Of a stretch of 64,000 bases of DNA, positions 62,996-64,000 are shown piece by piece. Positions within the stretch are counted from its first letter, which is position 1, and every line of letters begins with the position of its first letter. The DNA lies in the NCBI GenBank assembly GCA_934438175.1, contig CAKSBH010000005.1:73950-137949 (forward strand), given 5' to 3'. Under the pieces are notes generated by a model. That model was not told where the DNA came from, searched no databases, and worked only from the letters and a program-made list of their open reading frames with translations. The stretch comes from an uncultured Eubacteriales bacterium. Lineage in GTDB: Bacteria; Bacillota; Clostridia; Oscillospirales; UBA644. The position numbers and the translations under genes were made by a program.

Positions 62996-63274
62996 GGGCG
63001 GACTCAGATAAGGATAAGTCGGTTTTGAGCGGCTCTTTTCCGCCCATACTTCCTAAAAAATCTCGGTAATACACAAAGTATTGCCGAGATTTTGTTATTT
63101 TGTCTGAACGAAAAATATCTCGCTCAAAACTGCCATGCACCCTGTAAAATTGGATTTTGTTCTGTGGCAAGGCAAAAAGCGCAGGAATGATGGAGATATA
63201 TTTCGAGCATTTTTAACGAAGCCACAGGGCAAAAGACTTTTTACAGGGCGACTTATCCTTATCTGAGTCCGCCC
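62996..63274 (-). mobile_element. 279-bp MITE-like element, copy 2, inserted in a terminator loop
   Basis: Same length as copy 1 and only a few mismatches, in opposite orientation. Terminal inverted repeats are perfect here (GGGCGGACTCAGATAAGGATAAG at 62996-63018 and its complement at 63252-63274). TT flanks both ends. Outside, AAGAGGCAACCCC and GGGGTTGTCTCTT pair with one mismatch, so the insertion lies in the loop of the terminator of the gene at 63275, right at that gene's stop codon. The internal terminator-like hairpin is at about 63054-63092. Confidence 0.9.
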
Positions 63275-63619
63275 TTACGGGGTTGTCTCTTGTTGTCCGG
63301 AATTTGTATCGTCTTGTTTTTCAACCAGTTCAGCTTTTTCGTCTGCCATACATCTTGCGCATGTGTTTCTGTAACGTGTTCCGATATAGCTCGAGTCGCT
63401 GGTATAATCGGCAATTTTGCAATAAGCAACCTTAACCCCTTCTCTTCCGCAAAGCTCGCACCTTCCGGGTTTCGCCAAGGCCTTGAAATCTTTGCTGGAG
63501 GAGATCTTCGATATTTTGGAACGGCGGGATATGACCTGCACGAACCACATGATGACAGGCAGAAAAAAGTTGTAAACAAAAAAACCAAAAATAAGAAAAA
63601 GCACTAGCACCAATTCCAT
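63275..63619 (-). CDS. Membrane-anchored Cys-rich protein, family copy 3
   Basis: A 114-aa relative of the genes at 52695 and 53118: one hydrophobic helix (MELVLVLFLIFGFFVYNFFL), a basic linker (RRSKISKISSSKDFKALAK), then CELCGREGVKVAYCKIADYT, a GTRYRNTCARCMADE segment and an acidic tail. Start is uncertain: the ATG at 63619 is chosen because a -10-like TACAAT (63644-63649) overlaps the longer frame; AAAGGA lies too far upstream to be a normal ribosome site. Its stop codon touches the MITE. Confidence 0.7.
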   Translation of the reverse strand: MELVLVLFLIFGFFVYNFFLPVIMWFVQVISRRSKISKISSSKDFKALAKPGRCELCGREGVKVAYCKIADYTSDSSYIGTRYRNTCARCMADEKAELVEKQDDTNSGQQETTP

Positions 63620-63656
63620 ATGTTTGTTTTGTAATCCTTTCTTATTGTAGCCCATC

Positions 63657-63706
63657 CGATTTGCCGCGGAAACCATTCCGTTTCATTTCCGCAGGTTGGC
63701 AAATCG
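63657..63706. repeat. Nested hairpin between copy 3 and the CRISPR array
   Basis: Outer arms CGATTTGCC (63657-63665) and GGCAAATCG (63698-63706), inner arms GCGGAAA (63666-63672) and TTTCCGC (63686-63692), with a 5-base bulge and a 13-base loop. No T run on either side. Confidence 0.75.
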
Positions 63707-63726
63707 AGAGGTCAACAGCAAAATGT

Positions 63727-64000
63727 GTTTTATTACCCTATGAAATTACACGACTCTCAAACACAGGCGGATGCCTCCTCTCATAGGTGCGGGTTTTATT
63801 ACCCTATGAAATTACACGACTCTCAAACTGCGCATGGCGGAAGAATGCGGGATTCACAGTTTTATTACCCTATGAAATTACACGACTCTCAAACTGATGA
63901 CATAAGATGTATATTTACATTTAGTTTTATTACCCTATGAAATTACACGACTCTCAAACACAGGCGGATGCCTCCTCTCATAGGTGCGGGTTTTATTACC
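63727..64000. CRISPR. CRISPR array, cut by the right edge, with a duplicated spacer
   Basis: Four full 36-bp repeats (63727, 63793, 63859, 63924) and 11 bases of a fifth (63990). Each starts GTTTTATTACCC and ends ACGACTCTCAAAC, with no mismatch. Spacers are 30, 30, 29 and 30 bases; the first (63763-63792) and fourth (63960-63989) are identical. The reverse complement of the repeat starts GTTTGAGAGTCGTGTAATTT, which resembles type II (Cas9) repeats, so I infer transcription on the minus strand. No cas gene or tracrRNA is visible in the window. Confidence 0.97.

Noticed and set aside
63657..63726. Search for a tracrRNA anti-repeat beside the CRISPR array
   Set aside because: No stretch outside the array matches the repeat; the hairpin there has different sequence.
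63725..63940. Open frame of 71 codons with a repeated YYPMKLHDSQT peptide
   Set aside because: It is a translation of the CRISPR repeats, not a repeat protein.

Overview
The window reads as a chromosomal segment of a spore-forming, anaerobic, Gram-positive bacterium of the class Clostridia. Supporting signs are a YunB sporulation protein, a six-subunit Rnf operon with a 2[4Fe-4S] ferredoxin, RicT, MurT/GatD cell-wall genes, a class A RNase P RNA, and sigma-A type promoters that nearly all have a 17-bp spacer. Genus cannot be read from the sequence. No rRNA or tRNA gene was seen.

Left part (1-18 kb), all on the minus strand: the smc-ftsY-rdgB-yhbY operon, a lone LURP-one/YxjI-like gene, then rpoB-rpoC-rpsL-rpsG-fusA-tuf. 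The RNase P RNA gene (rnpB) lies directly upstream of rpoB, where rplJ/rplL would usually be, and fires divergently from it. From 18.6 to 34 kb come yunB-ligA (plus) and, on the minus strand, comF-recD2, an ECF sigma factor with a long C-terminal extension, and an M23 endopeptidase-murA-walJ-rlmH-TSCPD-phosphoglucomutase operon with rsmI beside it.

The 34-42 kb part is a minus-strand operon, rnfC-D-G-E-A-B, a 47-aa membrane protein, holB and ricT, followed by a separate ferredoxin gene. Its coding frames are intact and tightly overlapped, yet the residues known to bind covalent FMN (RnfD, RnfG), the flavin/NADH motif (RnfC) and the intramembrane Fe-S cysteines (RnfA, RnfE) appear to be missing, while the ferredoxin-type clusters of RnfB and RnfC remain. 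This is the strongest candidate here for a system that does something other than textbook Rnf. The neighbouring plus-strand operon (phosphodiesterase-murT-gatD) carries a GatD whose catalytic Cys and His both look replaced.

The right part (45-64 kb) is accessory in character: MATE, DMT, AEC and SLC13-type transporters, a second ECF sigma factor with a C-terminal extension, an XRE regulator, a CD3324-kinase-like fusion, an RHH/KilAC phage remnant joined by a possible -1 frameshift, three copies of a small membrane-anchored Cys-rich protein family, and a CRISPR array cut by the right edge. Two near-identical 279-bp inverted-repeat elements (MITEs) are inserted, remarkably, in the loops of two different intrinsic terminators, and each carries its own terminator-like hairpin.

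Both ECF sigma genes share an unusual layout: a full Shine-Dalgarno sequence and ATG sit in frame at the junction between the sigma part and the extension, so each may yield both a fusion protein and a free C-terminal protein. All functional names rest on reading motifs by eye; no database search was run.
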